From an uncultured Eubacteriales bacterium (GTDB lineage: Bacteria > Bacillota > Clostridia > Oscillospirales > CAG-382), in the NCBI GenBank assembly GCA_900551295.1, contig URVJ01000009.1, positions 1 to 64,000 of the forward strand: a DNA stretch of 64,000 bases, read 5' to 3'. The notes beneath the pieces are model-generated. The model made no database searches. It saw only the letters and a list, made by a program, of their open reading frames with translations, and was not told the origin of the DNA. Position 1 is the first letter of the stretch. The number at the start of each line of letters is the position of its first letter. A program made the position numbers and the translations under genes. This document shows positions 26,183 to 34,105 of the stretch, in pieces.

Positions 26183-26722
26183 ATAGCAACCAAGGAGCTT
26201 TCCATCAACGAAGAAATCAGAGCCAAGGAAGTCAGAGTAATCGACGCCAACGGCGACCAGCTCGGCATCATGCCGACATCGAAAGCGCTAAACGCCGCTT
26301 ACGACAAAGGACTTGACCTCGTTGAAATCTCACCCAACTCGGCACCGCCCGTATGCAGAATTCTCGACTACGGCAAGTACCGCTTTGAAAGAGAAAAGAA
26401 GGAAAAAGAGCAGAGAAAGAAGCAGCAGACCATAGACATCAAGGAAGTTCAGCTTTCCTGCCGTATCGACACTCACGACTTTGAAACCAAGCTCAAGCAC
26501 GCAAGACGTTTTCTCGAAGACGGTGCAAAAGTCAAGGTTTGCATAAAATTCAAGGGACGTGAAATGAGCCACACGGCAATAGGTCTTGAAGTCATCACCA
26601 AATTCGGAGAAGCCTGCACCGATCTCGGCATTATCGAAAAGAAACCGGCACTCGACGGCAGACAGATGATAATGTTCATCAACTCAAAGCTCAACGCACC
26701 GCAGAGCAACACCAAGAAATAA
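26183..26722 (+). CDS. infC: translation initiation factor IF-3
   Basis: A 179-aa protein with both IF-3 domains. The N-terminal domain carries the NEEIRAKEVRVIDANGDQLG block, and the C-terminal domain VKVCIKFKGREMSHTAIG. IF-3 binds the 30S subunit and checks start-codon and initiator tRNA pairing. The start appears to be AUA at 26183: GGAGG (26170-26174) lies 8 bases upstream and the family's usual N-terminus (ATKELSINEEIR) begins there. The only canonical in-frame start, GTG at 26093, has no ribosome binding site and would add about 30 hydrophobic residues. Rare start codons at infC allow autoregulation in other bacteria. First gene of infC-rpmI-rplT. Confidence 0.95.
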   Translation: MATKELSINEEIRAKEVRVIDANGDQLGIMPTSKALNAAYDKGLDLVEISPNSAPPVCRILDYGKYRFEREKKEKEQRKKQQTIDIKEVQLSCRIDTHDFETKLKHARRFLEDGAKVKVCIKFKGREMSHTAIGLEVITKFGEACTDLGIIEKKPALDGRQMIMFINSKLNAPQSNTKK

Positions 26723-26842
26723 TCCGGCGCGCCGAAAACGAAATCCATGCAACGCAAAAATGCGCGGCAAACGTCGGCAGGCACAGCTTTTGCAATGAGA
26801 AAAATCTCATTTGCGACTTTATATTGAAAGGAAGTATTTACA

Positions 26843-27040
26843 TTGGGAAAGCAGAAGTCACACAAGGCAACCGCTAAACGCTTCAGCGTTACAAAGAGCG
26901 GAAAGGTAAAGTACAGCCAGTCATTCAGACGCCACAAGCTCGGCATCAAGACTCCTAAGAGAAAGCGTCAGCTCAGAGGCGGAGCAATGCTCAGCGACAC
27001 ATTTGCTTCAACCGTAAAGAAGCTCATTCCTTACGCATAA
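26843..27040 (+). CDS. rpmI: 50S ribosomal protein L35
   Basis: A 65-aa basic protein with the L35 pattern KQKSHKATAKRFSVTKSGK and RRHKLGIKTPKRKRQLRG. It is a late-assembling large-subunit protein. The start is TTG at 26843, preceded by AAAGGAAG. It is the usual length for the family and lies in the invariant infC-rpmI-rplT order. The 120 bases after infC hold short inverted repeats such as GAGAAAAATCTC but no gene. Confidence 0.96.
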   Translation: MGKQKSHKATAKRFSVTKSGKVKYSQSFRRHKLGIKTPKRKRQLRGGAMLSDTFASTVKKLIPYA

Positions 27041-27108
27041 GCAAGGGCGTAGGACAACTATTTTTGCGGAAGATTTGATCCGCTGATAACGAAAGGAACG
27101 TGACTTAA

Positions 27109-27462
27109 ATGGCAAGAGTTAAAGGCGCTCTTATGACAAGAAAGAGACGCAATAAAGTTTTAAAGGCAGCAAAGGGTTACTGGGGCTCAAAGAGCAAGCA
27201 TTTCAAGATGGCTAAACAGGCCGTTATGAAGAGCGGTAACTATGCATTCACCGGCAGAAAGCTCAAGAAGCGCGAATTCAGAAAGCTCTGGATCACACGT
27301 ATCTCTGCTGAAGCTAAGGTTAACGGCATGAACTATTCTACTTTCATGAACGGTCTCAAGAAGGCAGGCGTTACCCTTAACAGAAAGATGCTCTCCGAGA
27401 TAGCAATCGCTGACAAGGCTGGATTTGCAAAGCTCGCAGAACAGGCTAAGGCTGCTCTTTAA
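27109..27462 (+). CDS. rplT: 50S ribosomal protein L20
   Basis: A 117-aa basic protein of standard length. The ARVKGALMTRKRRNKVLKAA start, GYWGSKSKHFKMA and RDLWI-like RKLWITRISAE segments identify L20. It is essential for early 50S assembly and represses its operon through the leader in Firmicutes. AAAGGA lies upstream of the ATG. It is the last gene of the operon, followed by a strong terminator. Confidence 0.97.
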   Translation: MARVKGALMTRKRRNKVLKAAKGYWGSKSKHFKMAKQAVMKSGNYAFTGRKLKKREFRKLWITRISAEAKVNGMNYSTFMNGLKKAGVTLNRKMLSEIAIADKAGFAKLAEQAKAAL

Positions 27463-27484
27463 TTTCATAATTAAGAGTTTTATT

Positions 27485-27510
27485 CTCCCGGTTTTACCGG
27501 GAGTTTTTTT
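27485..27510 (+). terminator. terminator of infC-rpmI-rplT
   Basis: A perfect 7-bp stem CTCCCGG / CCGGGAG with a 5-base loop followed by seven T residues, 22 bases after rplT. Confidence 0.92.
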
Positions 27511-27581
27511 ATGCAACTTTGCCGCCTTGCAAACGGTAAAACCACATTAACCTTGCACAAAACACATATATGCGCAAAAAA

Positions 27582-27612
27582 GACCGGCTGAAACGTTAGA
27601 AATCAGTCGGTC
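27582..27612 (-). terminator. terminator of the amino-acid ABC operon
   Basis: A 10-bp stem GACCGGCTGA / TCAGTCGGTC (one G-U pair), followed by TTTTTT on the minus strand and TTTTT on the plus strand; it may act both ways. Confidence 0.8.
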
Positions 27613-27638
27613 GGTTTTTATACTGTTTATGCTTAAAA

Positions 27639-28385
27639 TTAAAGCACGCAGCGCAGAAAATCTTTTGTCCTGTCACTCTTGGGATTTCCGAAGATTTCCT
27701 CGGGAGTACCTTCTTCGAGAATATGTCCCTCGTCCATAAATATAACTCTGTCCGCAACATCTCTCGCAAAGCCCATTTCATGCGTTACGACTACCATCGT
27801 CATGCCGCCTTCGGCAAGCTCTTTCATTACCGCAAGAACTTCGCCTACCATTTCCGGGTCGAGTGCGCTTGTAGGTTCGTCGAACAACATTATATCAGGC
27901 TGCATTGCAAGCGAACGCGCTATTGCAACTCTCTGCTGCTGACCGCCGGAAAGCTGGTGCGGATAATAGTCTGCCTTATCGGAAAGTCCTACTCTTGCAA
28001 GAAGCTCGGCGGCTTTTTTCTTGGCGTCGGCTTTATTCATCTTTCCGAGATCCACCGGTGCAAGCATTATATTCTTCTCAACGGTAAGATGCGCAAACAG
28101 GTTGAAATTCTGGAAAACCATCCCTATCTGCTCTCTTATCTTATTTATGTTGACGCGTTTATTTGTAATTTCATAGCCGTCTACATAAATACTTCCGGAA
28201 CTTACGGTTTCAAGTCTGTTGAGGCAGCGCAGAAATGTTGACTTTCCCGAACCCGACGGTCCGATTATGCACACGACCTCGCCCTCTTTGATGTTCAGAT
28301 CAACGCCCTTGATAACGTCAAGCTTTCCGAAGCTCTTATGAAGATCCTTGACTACTACTTTATCTTTAATCTCGTTTTTTATCAT
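27639..28385 (-). CDS. polar amino-acid ABC transporter, ATP-binding protein
   Basis: A 248-aa ATPase of the GlnQ/ArtM/HisP type. Walker A GPSGSGKST is at 42-50, followed by the Q-loop (VFQNFNLF), signature LSGGQQQR, Walker B IMLFDEPTSALD and switch His in VVTHEMGFA. It powers uptake through the permease encoded just upstream. Its start overlaps the permease end by 20 bases, indicating translational coupling. It is the last gene of the operon. Glutamine, arginine or cystine are possible substrates. Confidence 0.93.
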   Translation of the reverse strand: MIKNEIKDKVVVKDLHKSFGKLDVIKGVDLNIKEGEVVCIIGPSGSGKSTFLRCLNRLETVSSGSIYVDGYEITNKRVNINKIREQIGMVFQNFNLFAHLTVEKNIMLAPVDLGKMNKADAKKKAAELLARVGLSDKADYYPHQLSGGQQQRVAIARSLAMQPDIMLFDEPTSALDPEMVGEVLAVMKELAEGGMTMVVVTHEMGFARDVADRVIFMDEGHILEEGTPEEIFGNPKSDRTKDFLRCVL

Positions 28386-29103
28386 AATTCAACTTCTTCT
28401 CCACGTATTTTGAAAGCAGCATCAGCAGCGAAATGAATACAAGGTAGTAAATTGCAACTACAAGGTAGGTCGCGAAAAATTCATAGGATTTTCCGACATA
28501 TACCTTTGCCTTATTCGTAAGTTCCGCAAGGCCTATTACCGACAGAATCGACGTATCCTTTACGGTTATCGCGAACTGATTTACGAGTGACGGAATCGCT
28601 ATCTTGAACGCCTGCGGAAGCACAACTCTGAACATTGTTCTTGCTTTTCCGAGTCCGAGACTTCTCGCAGCCTCGATCTGACCTTTATTTACAGCCTGTA
28701 TGCCGCCTCTGAATATTTCGGAAATATACGCGCCTGCATTTAAACTGAGCGTTATAAGTCCGGCGGTCGACGCGGAAAGTCTGAAAGACGGAGAAACAAG
28801 CGTCTGTATTACCTGGGGCATACCGAAGTAGATTATAAACGCCTGTATCATCATAGGAGTGCCGCGTATTACCCATATATAGAGGTTACCTATTCCTTTG
28901 GGAATAAGGCAGATAAGGAGGACAAGCTTTTCTCCGAAGTTTCTGCATTCCGCAAAGCTCTTTGTCTTATAGGTGCAAAGCATACACGTCAGAAAGCCTA
29001 TTACAAGACCTATAAGCAGCGAGAGCAGCGAGATGAGAACCGTCATTTTCAGTCCTTCGACAAGAAGAGACGTTGCCTCGTCAATTACTCTGTTAAAATT
29101 CAT
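28366..29103 (-). CDS. polar amino-acid ABC transporter, permease
   Basis: A 245-aa HisM/GlnP-type permease with about five helices. The EAA loop (EAARSLGLGKARTMFRVVLPQ) near residue 160 contacts the ATPase. The N-terminal GTPMMIQAFIIYFGMP segment is also typical. The ATG at 29103 is favoured over one at 29127, since the latter lies inside the inverted repeat at 29126-29223 and lacks a ribosome binding site. It sits between the binding protein and ATPase genes. Confidence 0.9.
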   Translation of the reverse strand: MNFNRVIDEATSLLVEGLKMTVLISLLSLLIGLVIGFLTCMLCTYKTKSFAECRNFGEKLVLLICLIPKGIGNLYIWVIRGTPMMIQAFIIYFGMPQVIQTLVSPSFRLSASTAGLITLSLNAGAYISEIFRGGIQAVNKGQIEAARSLGLGKARTMFRVVLPQAFKIAIPSLVNQFAITVKDTSILSVIGLAELTNKAKVYVGKSYEFFATYLVVAIYYLVFISLLMLLSKYVEKKLNYDKKRD

Positions 29104-29125
29104 ATCAATCTCTCTTATTAAACTC

Positions 29126-29223
29126 ATTGGAGCGTGTTCGCACTGTCCGAAAAAACATCGGGCGGCATTTACATTACATTGCCGCAGCTCAAATCAGGTA
29201 CAGCAGTGTGAACACGCTCTAAT
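29126..29223 (-). other. 98-nt inverted-repeat structure between binding protein and permease genes
   Basis: Outer 20-bp stem (29126-29145 with 29204-29223, two wobble positions). It encloses hairpins 29147-29150/29158-29161 and GCGGCA/TGCCGC (29162-29167/29180-29185), making a possible three-way junction on the minus-strand transcript. It ends 22 bases before the permease start. There is no T-tract, so it is not a simple terminator. It could stabilise the binding-protein mRNA, tune operon stoichiometry, or be a small inserted repeat. Confidence 0.65.
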
Positions 29224-29377
29224 TTTTATGTTTTTACATTCCGAAAGACGGCAAAATCACAAGTTTCTCTCAAAAATACACGCTTTGCGAACCGCCTTTT
29301 TTTACAAAGCGCGGCATGACAGCTTTTACACCGCCATGCCTATATAATTTATCGCTTTGAATAATATTTATGCAAAA

Positions 29378-30268
29378 TTACTTTGCAACGCCTACAATGT
29401 CCTCGATGGACTCTGCGGTGCTGTCTGCGGGAACTACGAGAATCTGACCGTCTTCAAAGTATCCGTCAGAGAAGTCGAAGGTTTCTTTTCTTTCGTCGGT
29501 AATGGTCATACCTGCGATCATAGCGTCTGCCTGACCGGACTGAACTGCACCCATCGATGCGTCAAAGCCTTCGTTGTGCATTTCGTACTTGAAGCCCTGA
29601 TCTTCTGCGATTGCCGCGAGAACGTCCATATCAACGCCGGTATATTCGTTTGTTTCGGTGTCGAGGAATTCAAACGGAGCAAATGCGTTATCGGAGTAGA
29701 TTACATATGTTCTTTCGGGAGTGATTCCGCTTTCAACTCTCTCTGCGGATTCGTCCTTGTAGATCTTATCGCCATAACCGTACTTTGCAAGAATCTCGTC
29801 ATACTTACCGTTATTCTTGATATTTGCAAGACCTGCGTTGAACATTGCGAGGAGGTCTTCGTTTGTACCCTTCTTTACGGCAAAACCGTAGGACGCGGGA
29901 TTCTCAACGTCGCCTATTGTCTTAAGTGCAAGTCCTTCTTCCTTTATAGCCCAGCCTACAACCGAACGGTCTTCATAGCAAGCTGCGTTTGTTCCGTTCA
30001 TAACGGCTGTGTACATCGTGGGAGAATCTTCGTAGTAGGAGATCTTGAAACCGTACTTTTCGGCATAGCTTTCGGTAAGCTGTGCGCTCATGGTGCTGGT
30101 CTTTGCGGCAAAAGTAATTTCGGTCTTCTTATCGTCCGACTTCTGCTCCTGCTTTACGTCGTTTTTGACGTCGCTGTTTGTATCGTCTTTCTTTGCGCAT
30201 CCCGCAAGCGATGCTGCGATCATGAGTGCGGAAAGTCCGAGTGCAATAACTCTGAATGTCTTTTTCAT
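29378..30268 (-). CDS. amino-acid ABC transporter substrate-binding lipoprotein, apparently circularly permuted
   Basis: A 296-aa lipoprotein. The lipobox LAGC puts the lipidated Cys at residue 24 and is followed by a Lys/Asp-rich linker. Residues about 50-163 match what is normally the C-terminal part of family 3 binding proteins (KYGFKISYYEDSPTMYTAV, ASYGFAVKKG, NGKYDEILAKYG). Residues about 186-296 match the normal N-terminal part (APFEFLD, YTGVDMDVLAAIAEDQG, GQADAMIAGMTITDERK, FSDGYFEDGQILVV). The halves are thus in swapped order, joined by an 18-22-residue linker. The ATG at 30268 follows AAAGGAA. It is the first gene of the operon and presumably delivers a polar amino acid to the permease. 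Confidence 0.9.
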   Translation of the reverse strand: MKKTFRVIALGLSALMIAASLAGCAKKDDTNSDVKNDVKQEQKSDDKKTEITFAAKTSTMSAQLTESYAEKYGFKISYYEDSPTMYTAVMNGTNAACYEDRSVVGWAIKEEGLALKTIGDVENPASYGFAVKKGTNEDLLAMFNAGLANIKNNGKYDEILAKYGYGDKIYKDESAERVESGITPERTYVIYSDNAFAPFEFLDTETNEYTGVDMDVLAAIAEDQGFKYEMHNEGFDASMGAVQSGQADAMIAGMTITDERKETFDFSDGYFEDGQILVVPADSTAESIEDIVGVAK

Positions 30269-30316
30269 AATCAAACATTTCCTTTCGCATGAAAATTAGT
30301 TTTTAAGTTTAGGGTA

Positions 30317-30345
30317 ATTATATCATCATATTATCAATATGTCAA
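30317..30345 (-). promoter_or_regulatory. consensus sigma-A promoter of the amino-acid ABC operon
   Basis: Minus-strand TTGACA (30340-30345), a 17-base spacer and TATAAT (30317-30322): both hexamers match consensus exactly. Confidence 0.88.
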
Positions 30346-30461
30346 TAGTTTTCGGCACGTTTTCAGCAAAGCCCTGCAAAAAAATTCAAAAATATGCCGT
30401 TTTGTGCCGAAAAACGCCGGATATTGAACAAAACCGACTTGCGAAATTCAAATTTGCAATG

Positions 30462-31571
30462 TTAAATTCCGAAAACTTCCTTTATTGCGTCAAGATACCC
30501 GTAGCCGTAAAGGTCATCGGGTTCAAGGTAGCTGGTTTCGGTCCATTCGTTCCAGCTGTTGACGGTGACAAGCGGAGCTTTGAGGTTTTTATGGCTGTCG
30601 ATATATGCCTTTGCCATTTCAAAGCCTTTCTTTACATTTTCGGGAGTGTTGCCGACAACGACATTGCCGCGGTTTGAGTTATATCTCGGATTTGAGTCCC
30701 AGCCGACGGACACGTGCGGATAGTAGGGCATTTTATAAGCAGAATCTATGTAGTCCCATTCTTTCATTATATCCTTTAATATCTCGGTATACTCTCTGCC
30801 CATTCTCCCCGTTATATGCACGAACTGATAGTGTGTTACGCTGTCGAATTCAAGCGCGTGTACGGCTTTTGCCATATTGCCCTCGAATTTCGGATCTATG
30901 CCTGTTGCGTTCATTGCACATTCGCTTCTGAGAGTGAGCTGAATCTCAAGTCCGGGAAATCCTGCCTTGACGGTTTCATTTCTGAAATAATCGAGCGCCT
31001 TTTTGGTTTCCTCTATACCGCCGAGTCCTTTGATGAGATTTGCAAGGTCATATATCATATAAACAGGCTTGCCGTCTATCTTATAATATGAAGGGTGCGA
31101 AAAATACATATCTATGGTTCTGCGTACAATGGTATCGAACGTCTGTCTGTTTACCCTGCCGTCCCAGATAGGATAGTTCATCTCGGCGGTGCGCTTATCC
31201 CAGATGGAAGTTGCGGTGTGGTTTGCCCACATTATGTAGAACTTTACCCTGTCGTTGTTTCTTGCTTTAAGGTAGCCGTTATCGAGGCACTGTTCGAGAA
31301 AAGGTCTGTTGTCAAACCAGTACCAGTCGTATATGAACACGTTTACTCCGTGATCGGCTGCGGCATTTATCTGCATTTCCATTACATAAGGATCTGCTTC
31401 GTTTACATATCCCCAAAGCGGCTTTCTCGGCCACTGATGTCCGGGATAGAACGGTTTCATTGCCTTTACGGTCTGCCATTCTCCGTATCCTTCGGGCCAG
31501 AATATTTTTGTTCTCGGTTCATCTCCCGTATAGGAGGGCCATATAAATGCGCCTACGTCGTATTTTCCCAT
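30462..31571 (-). CDS. WbsX/GH99-like glycan-active protein
   Basis: A 369-aa cytoplasmic protein (no signal peptide) of the WbsX family, related to glycoside hydrolase family 99 endo-mannosidases. Recognisable parts are VGAFIWPSYTG at the start, the GVNVFIYDWYWFD block (about 75-90), FYIMWANH and the final TVNSWNEWTETSYLEPD block. These carry the residues equivalent to the GH99 active site. It could cleave alpha-mannosides or act in surface-glycan assembly. It has its own near-consensus promoter and is divergent from the aldose epimerase gene. A specific substrate is not predictable. Confidence 0.82.
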   Translation of the reverse strand: MGKYDVGAFIWPSYTGDEPRTKIFWPEGYGEWQTVKAMKPFYPGHQWPRKPLWGYVNEADPYVMEMQINAAADHGVNVFIYDWYWFDNRPFLEQCLDNGYLKARNNDRVKFYIMWANHTATSIWDKRTAEMNYPIWDGRVNRQTFDTIVRRTIDMYFSHPSYYKIDGKPVYMIYDLANLIKGLGGIEETKKALDYFRNETVKAGFPGLEIQLTLRSECAMNATGIDPKFEGNMAKAVHALEFDSVTHYQFVHITGRMGREYTEILKDIMKEWDYIDSAYKMPYYPHVSVGWDSNPRYNSNRGNVVVGNTPENVKKGFEMAKAYIDSHKNLKAPLVTVNSWNEWTETSYLEPDDLYGYGYLDAIKEVFGI

Positions 31572-31625
31572 AATTAATTCTTCTCCCCTTCTGCCGTTTT
31601 CGCGGCATACAAATATGATAAGTAG

Positions 31626-31654
31626 ATTTTACTAAAATTATCCGTGTTTGTCAA
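31626..31654 (-). promoter_or_regulatory. sigma-A promoter of the WbsX-like gene
   Basis: Minus-strand TTGACA (31649-31654), a 17-base spacer and TAAAAT (31626-31631). Confidence 0.8.
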
Positions 31655-31674
31655 TATATAAAAATATATTTTTC

Positions 31675-31703
31675 TTGATTTTTTGAAAGGCACGGTATAT
31701 AAT
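31675..31703 (+). promoter_or_regulatory. sigma-A promoter of the aldose epimerase gene
   Basis: TTGATT (31675-31680), a 17-base spacer and TATAAT (31698-31703), 64 bases before the ATG. It is divergent from, and 20 bases away from, the WbsX promoter. Confidence 0.75.
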
Positions 31704-31767
31704 GTTGCATAGAAATTAAAAATGTAAAAATAATACAAAAATATGTAATCACGAAAGGAACACCCAA

Positions 31768-32631
31768 ATGGAACTCATACTCAAAAAAGACGGCGCGCTT
31801 GCCGTTGTCCGTTCACTCGGCGGAGAGCTTATTTCCTACAAAAAAGACGGCAAAGAATATGTCTGGACGGGCGACGAAAAATACTGGACTGGACGCGCTC
31901 CCGCGCTCTTTCCGTTTGTCAGCGCGCTCAAGGACGGAAAGGCTGAAATAGACGGCAAAGAATGCGTCATGAAGCCAAAGCACGGATTTATACGCACAAG
32001 CGAGCTGAACCTCGTAAGCTCCTCGGAAAGCAGCGCCGTGTTTGAACTTGCCGACAGTCCCGAAACGCTTGCAAATTATCCTTACAAATTTCTTTTCAGA
32101 ATTACGCACACACTGAACTCCGACGGTTTTACCACAACCTACACCGTTGAGAACACCGACACGCGTCCGATAGAATTCTGCATAGGCGCCCACCCCGGCT
32201 TTTATCTTCCCGACGGCATCGAAAACTACAAACTCGTCTTTGAAAAAGAGGAAAACTCCAAAATTCACTACACAGACAAAGATTCGCTCTATTCCGACGA
32301 CTACATTACAGACAAAGAGCTTCATGGCAGAGAATGGGAGCTTAAATACGACGATTTCGACGTTGACGCACTCTTTTTCACCGACGTAAAAAGCAAAAAG
32401 GTTTCCATTGTGTCAAAAGACGGCAAAAAGCACATAGATTTTGATTTTACCGGTTTTGAAACGCTTGTCGTATGGACTCCTCCCAAAAAGCACGCGCCTT
32501 TCCTCTGCCTCGAACCCTGGAACGGACTTCCGGCGTATGTAAACGAAACCGGAAAGTTCTCCGACAAGCCGTATCTCATCACTCTGCCCGTCGGAAAGCA
32601 GTATTCAGTAAGCTACAAAGTGACAATATAA
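31768..32631 (+). CDS. aldose 1-epimerase family protein (LacX-like)
   Basis: A 287-aa galactose-mutarotase-fold protein of the LacX/YeaD-like branch. Typical features are GGELISYKKDGKEYVWTGD near the N-terminus, the RAPALFPFVS segment, the catalytic-type His in MKPKHGFIR, the GAHPGF block (about 148) and the LCLEPWNGLP block with the catalytic Glu near 250. It would interconvert anomers of a free or phosphorylated aldose. AAAGGA lies upstream of the ATG. It is followed by an oxidoreductase gene in the same direction after 165 bases. Confidence 0.87.
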   Translation: MELILKKDGALAVVRSLGGELISYKKDGKEYVWTGDEKYWTGRAPALFPFVSALKDGKAEIDGKECVMKPKHGFIRTSELNLVSSSESSAVFELADSPETLANYPYKFLFRITHTLNSDGFTTTYTVENTDTRPIEFCIGAHPGFYLPDGIENYKLVFEKEENSKIHYTDKDSLYSDDYITDKELHGREWELKYDDFDVDALFFTDVKSKKVSIVSKDGKKHIDFDFTGFETLVVWTPPKKHAPFLCLEPWNGLPAYVNETGKFSDKPYLITLPVGKQYSVSYKVTI

Positions 32632-32796
32632 ATTTTTTGTCATAGTGTAGAAATTTCACAGTGTTAAGTTAGTATTTTTTTAACTATTTGAACATAAGTC
32701 CGACACAAGTCTGTTATATTATAGACACAGTGGTAAATGCTGAAATTAAACAGTTTTTTAAACTAAAATCCCACTATTTTCAAGGAGGTACATACC

Positions 32797-33978
32797 ATGG
32801 CAACATCAAACATCGAACTCGATCCCAACAAGCAGGGTTCGGGCGAAGTAAACGTTGACACAAGCAAAAAATTAAGAGTAGGTATTATAGGAACAGGCTG
32901 GATTGCAGACGCTCATATGGCCAGCTACAAGAAGATGCCCGACGTTGAAATCGTAGCCGGCGCAGATCTTATCCCCGGCAAGGCTGAAGCTTTCTTCAAG
33001 AAGCACGGCATTGAAAACGTTAAGTGCTATCCCAGCCACAAAGAGCTTATCGACAACGAAAAGCTCGACGCAGTAAGTGTCTGCACCTACAACTGCCAGC
33101 ACGCAGAGCCTACGATCTACGCTCTCAATCACGGCGTAAACGTTCTTCTTGAAAAGCCCTTCACCGTAACTACCGAAGAAGCTATCGAAGTTATCAAGGC
33201 TGAAAAGAAGAGCGGCAAGGTCCTTTCAATCGGTTTCCAGCCGAGATTTGATGCCAACATGAAGATGATCAAGAAGATCGTTGAATCGGGCGAGCTCGGC
33301 AAGATCTACTACATTCAGACCGGCGGCGGAAGAAGACGCGGTATCCCGACTCCGTTCGGCACCTCCTTTATCGAAAAGGACAAGGGCGGTATCGGTGCTC
33401 TCGGCGACATCGGATGCTACTCTCTCGATATGGTTCTCAACGCTATCGGCTATCCGAAGCCTCTCACGGTTTCCGGTTACAAGTCCGATTTCTTCGGCAA
33501 GAACCCCAAGACCTACACAGAAGACGGCAGACCTGCAGAATACGCTGACATCTTCGGTGTTGACGACTTCGCAGCAGCATTTGTTCGTCTTGACGGCGGC
33601 ATTATCCTTGACTTCCGTATCGCATGGGCTATGAACATCAACACTCCCGGCGACACCATAATCCTCGGTACAGAGGGCGGACTTCGTATCCCCTCCACCG
33701 ACTGCTGGAACGGCACTACCGGCGGCCCCATGACTATCTACAAAAACGTAGCAGGTCAGCAGACCGAAACCGTTATTCCGCTTGTTCACGACAACAATCC
33801 TCTTAATCTGTTCGACAGAAAGATCCGTTCCTTCCTCGACGCAGTTAAGACCGGCGGCAAGGCTCCCGTTCCGTCCAGCCAGATCCTCTACAACCAGGCT
33901 ATTATCGACGGTATCGCAAAGTCCTATGCAGCAGGCAAGGAAGTTGAACTCAACGTTCCGAGCTTTGACGAGATCTGA
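32797..33978 (+). CDS. Gfo/Idh/MocA-family oxidoreductase
   Basis: A 393-aa NAD(P)-dependent oxidoreductase with an N-terminal extension of about 27 residues before the Rossmann motif GIIGTGWIADAHM. The catalytic LEKPFTV motif is near residue 120, and the substrate domain carries GGIGALGDIGCYSLDMVL. It is very similar to the 51212-52390 product, especially after residue 100, where long stretches are identical. AAGGAGG is upstream of the ATG. It is probably a sugar or sugar-acid dehydrogenase; monocistronic or read with the epimerase. Confidence 0.88.
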   Translation: MATSNIELDPNKQGSGEVNVDTSKKLRVGIIGTGWIADAHMASYKKMPDVEIVAGADLIPGKAEAFFKKHGIENVKCYPSHKELIDNEKLDAVSVCTYNCQHAEPTIYALNHGVNVLLEKPFTVTTEEAIEVIKAEKKSGKVLSIGFQPRFDANMKMIKKIVESGELGKIYYIQTGGGRRRGIPTPFGTSFIEKDKGGIGALGDIGCYSLDMVLNAIGYPKPLTVSGYKSDFFGKNPKTYTEDGRPAEYADIFGVDDFAAAFVRLDGGIILDFRIAWAMNINTPGDTIILGTEGGLRIPSTDCWNGTTGGPMTIYKNVAGQQTETVIPLVHDNNPLNLFDRKIRSFLDAVKTGGKAPVPSSQILYNQAIIDGIAKSYAAGKEVELNVPSFDEI

Positions 33979-34015
33979 GTTTAAAACTCATCTGACAGCT
34001 TAACAAAAGCACAAG

Positions 34016-34055
34016 ACCGAAAACTCATCTTAACCGACCGGGTTTTCGGTTTTTT
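34016..34055 (+). terminator. terminator of the oxidoreductase gene
   Basis: A 9-bp stem ACCGAAAAC / GTTTTCGGT with a 17-base loop, followed by TTTTT on the plus strand. Confidence 0.8.
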
Positions 34056-34067
34056 ATATACTGAAAA

Positions 34068-34089
34068 AGGAACGGTTTCCCGTTCCTTA
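34068..34089 (-). terminator. terminator of the phage head-gene cassette
   Basis: A perfect 9-bp stem AAGGAACGG / CCGTTCCTT with loop TTTC and TTTTT on the minus strand, directly after the last cassette gene. Confidence 0.88.
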
Positions 34090-34105
34090 ATTTTATGCCG
34101 CCGTT

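Noticed and set aside
29378..30268. Binding protein as a truncated or fused tandem pair
   Set aside because: Each conserved block of a single family 3 domain occurs exactly once and nothing is missing; only the order is changed.
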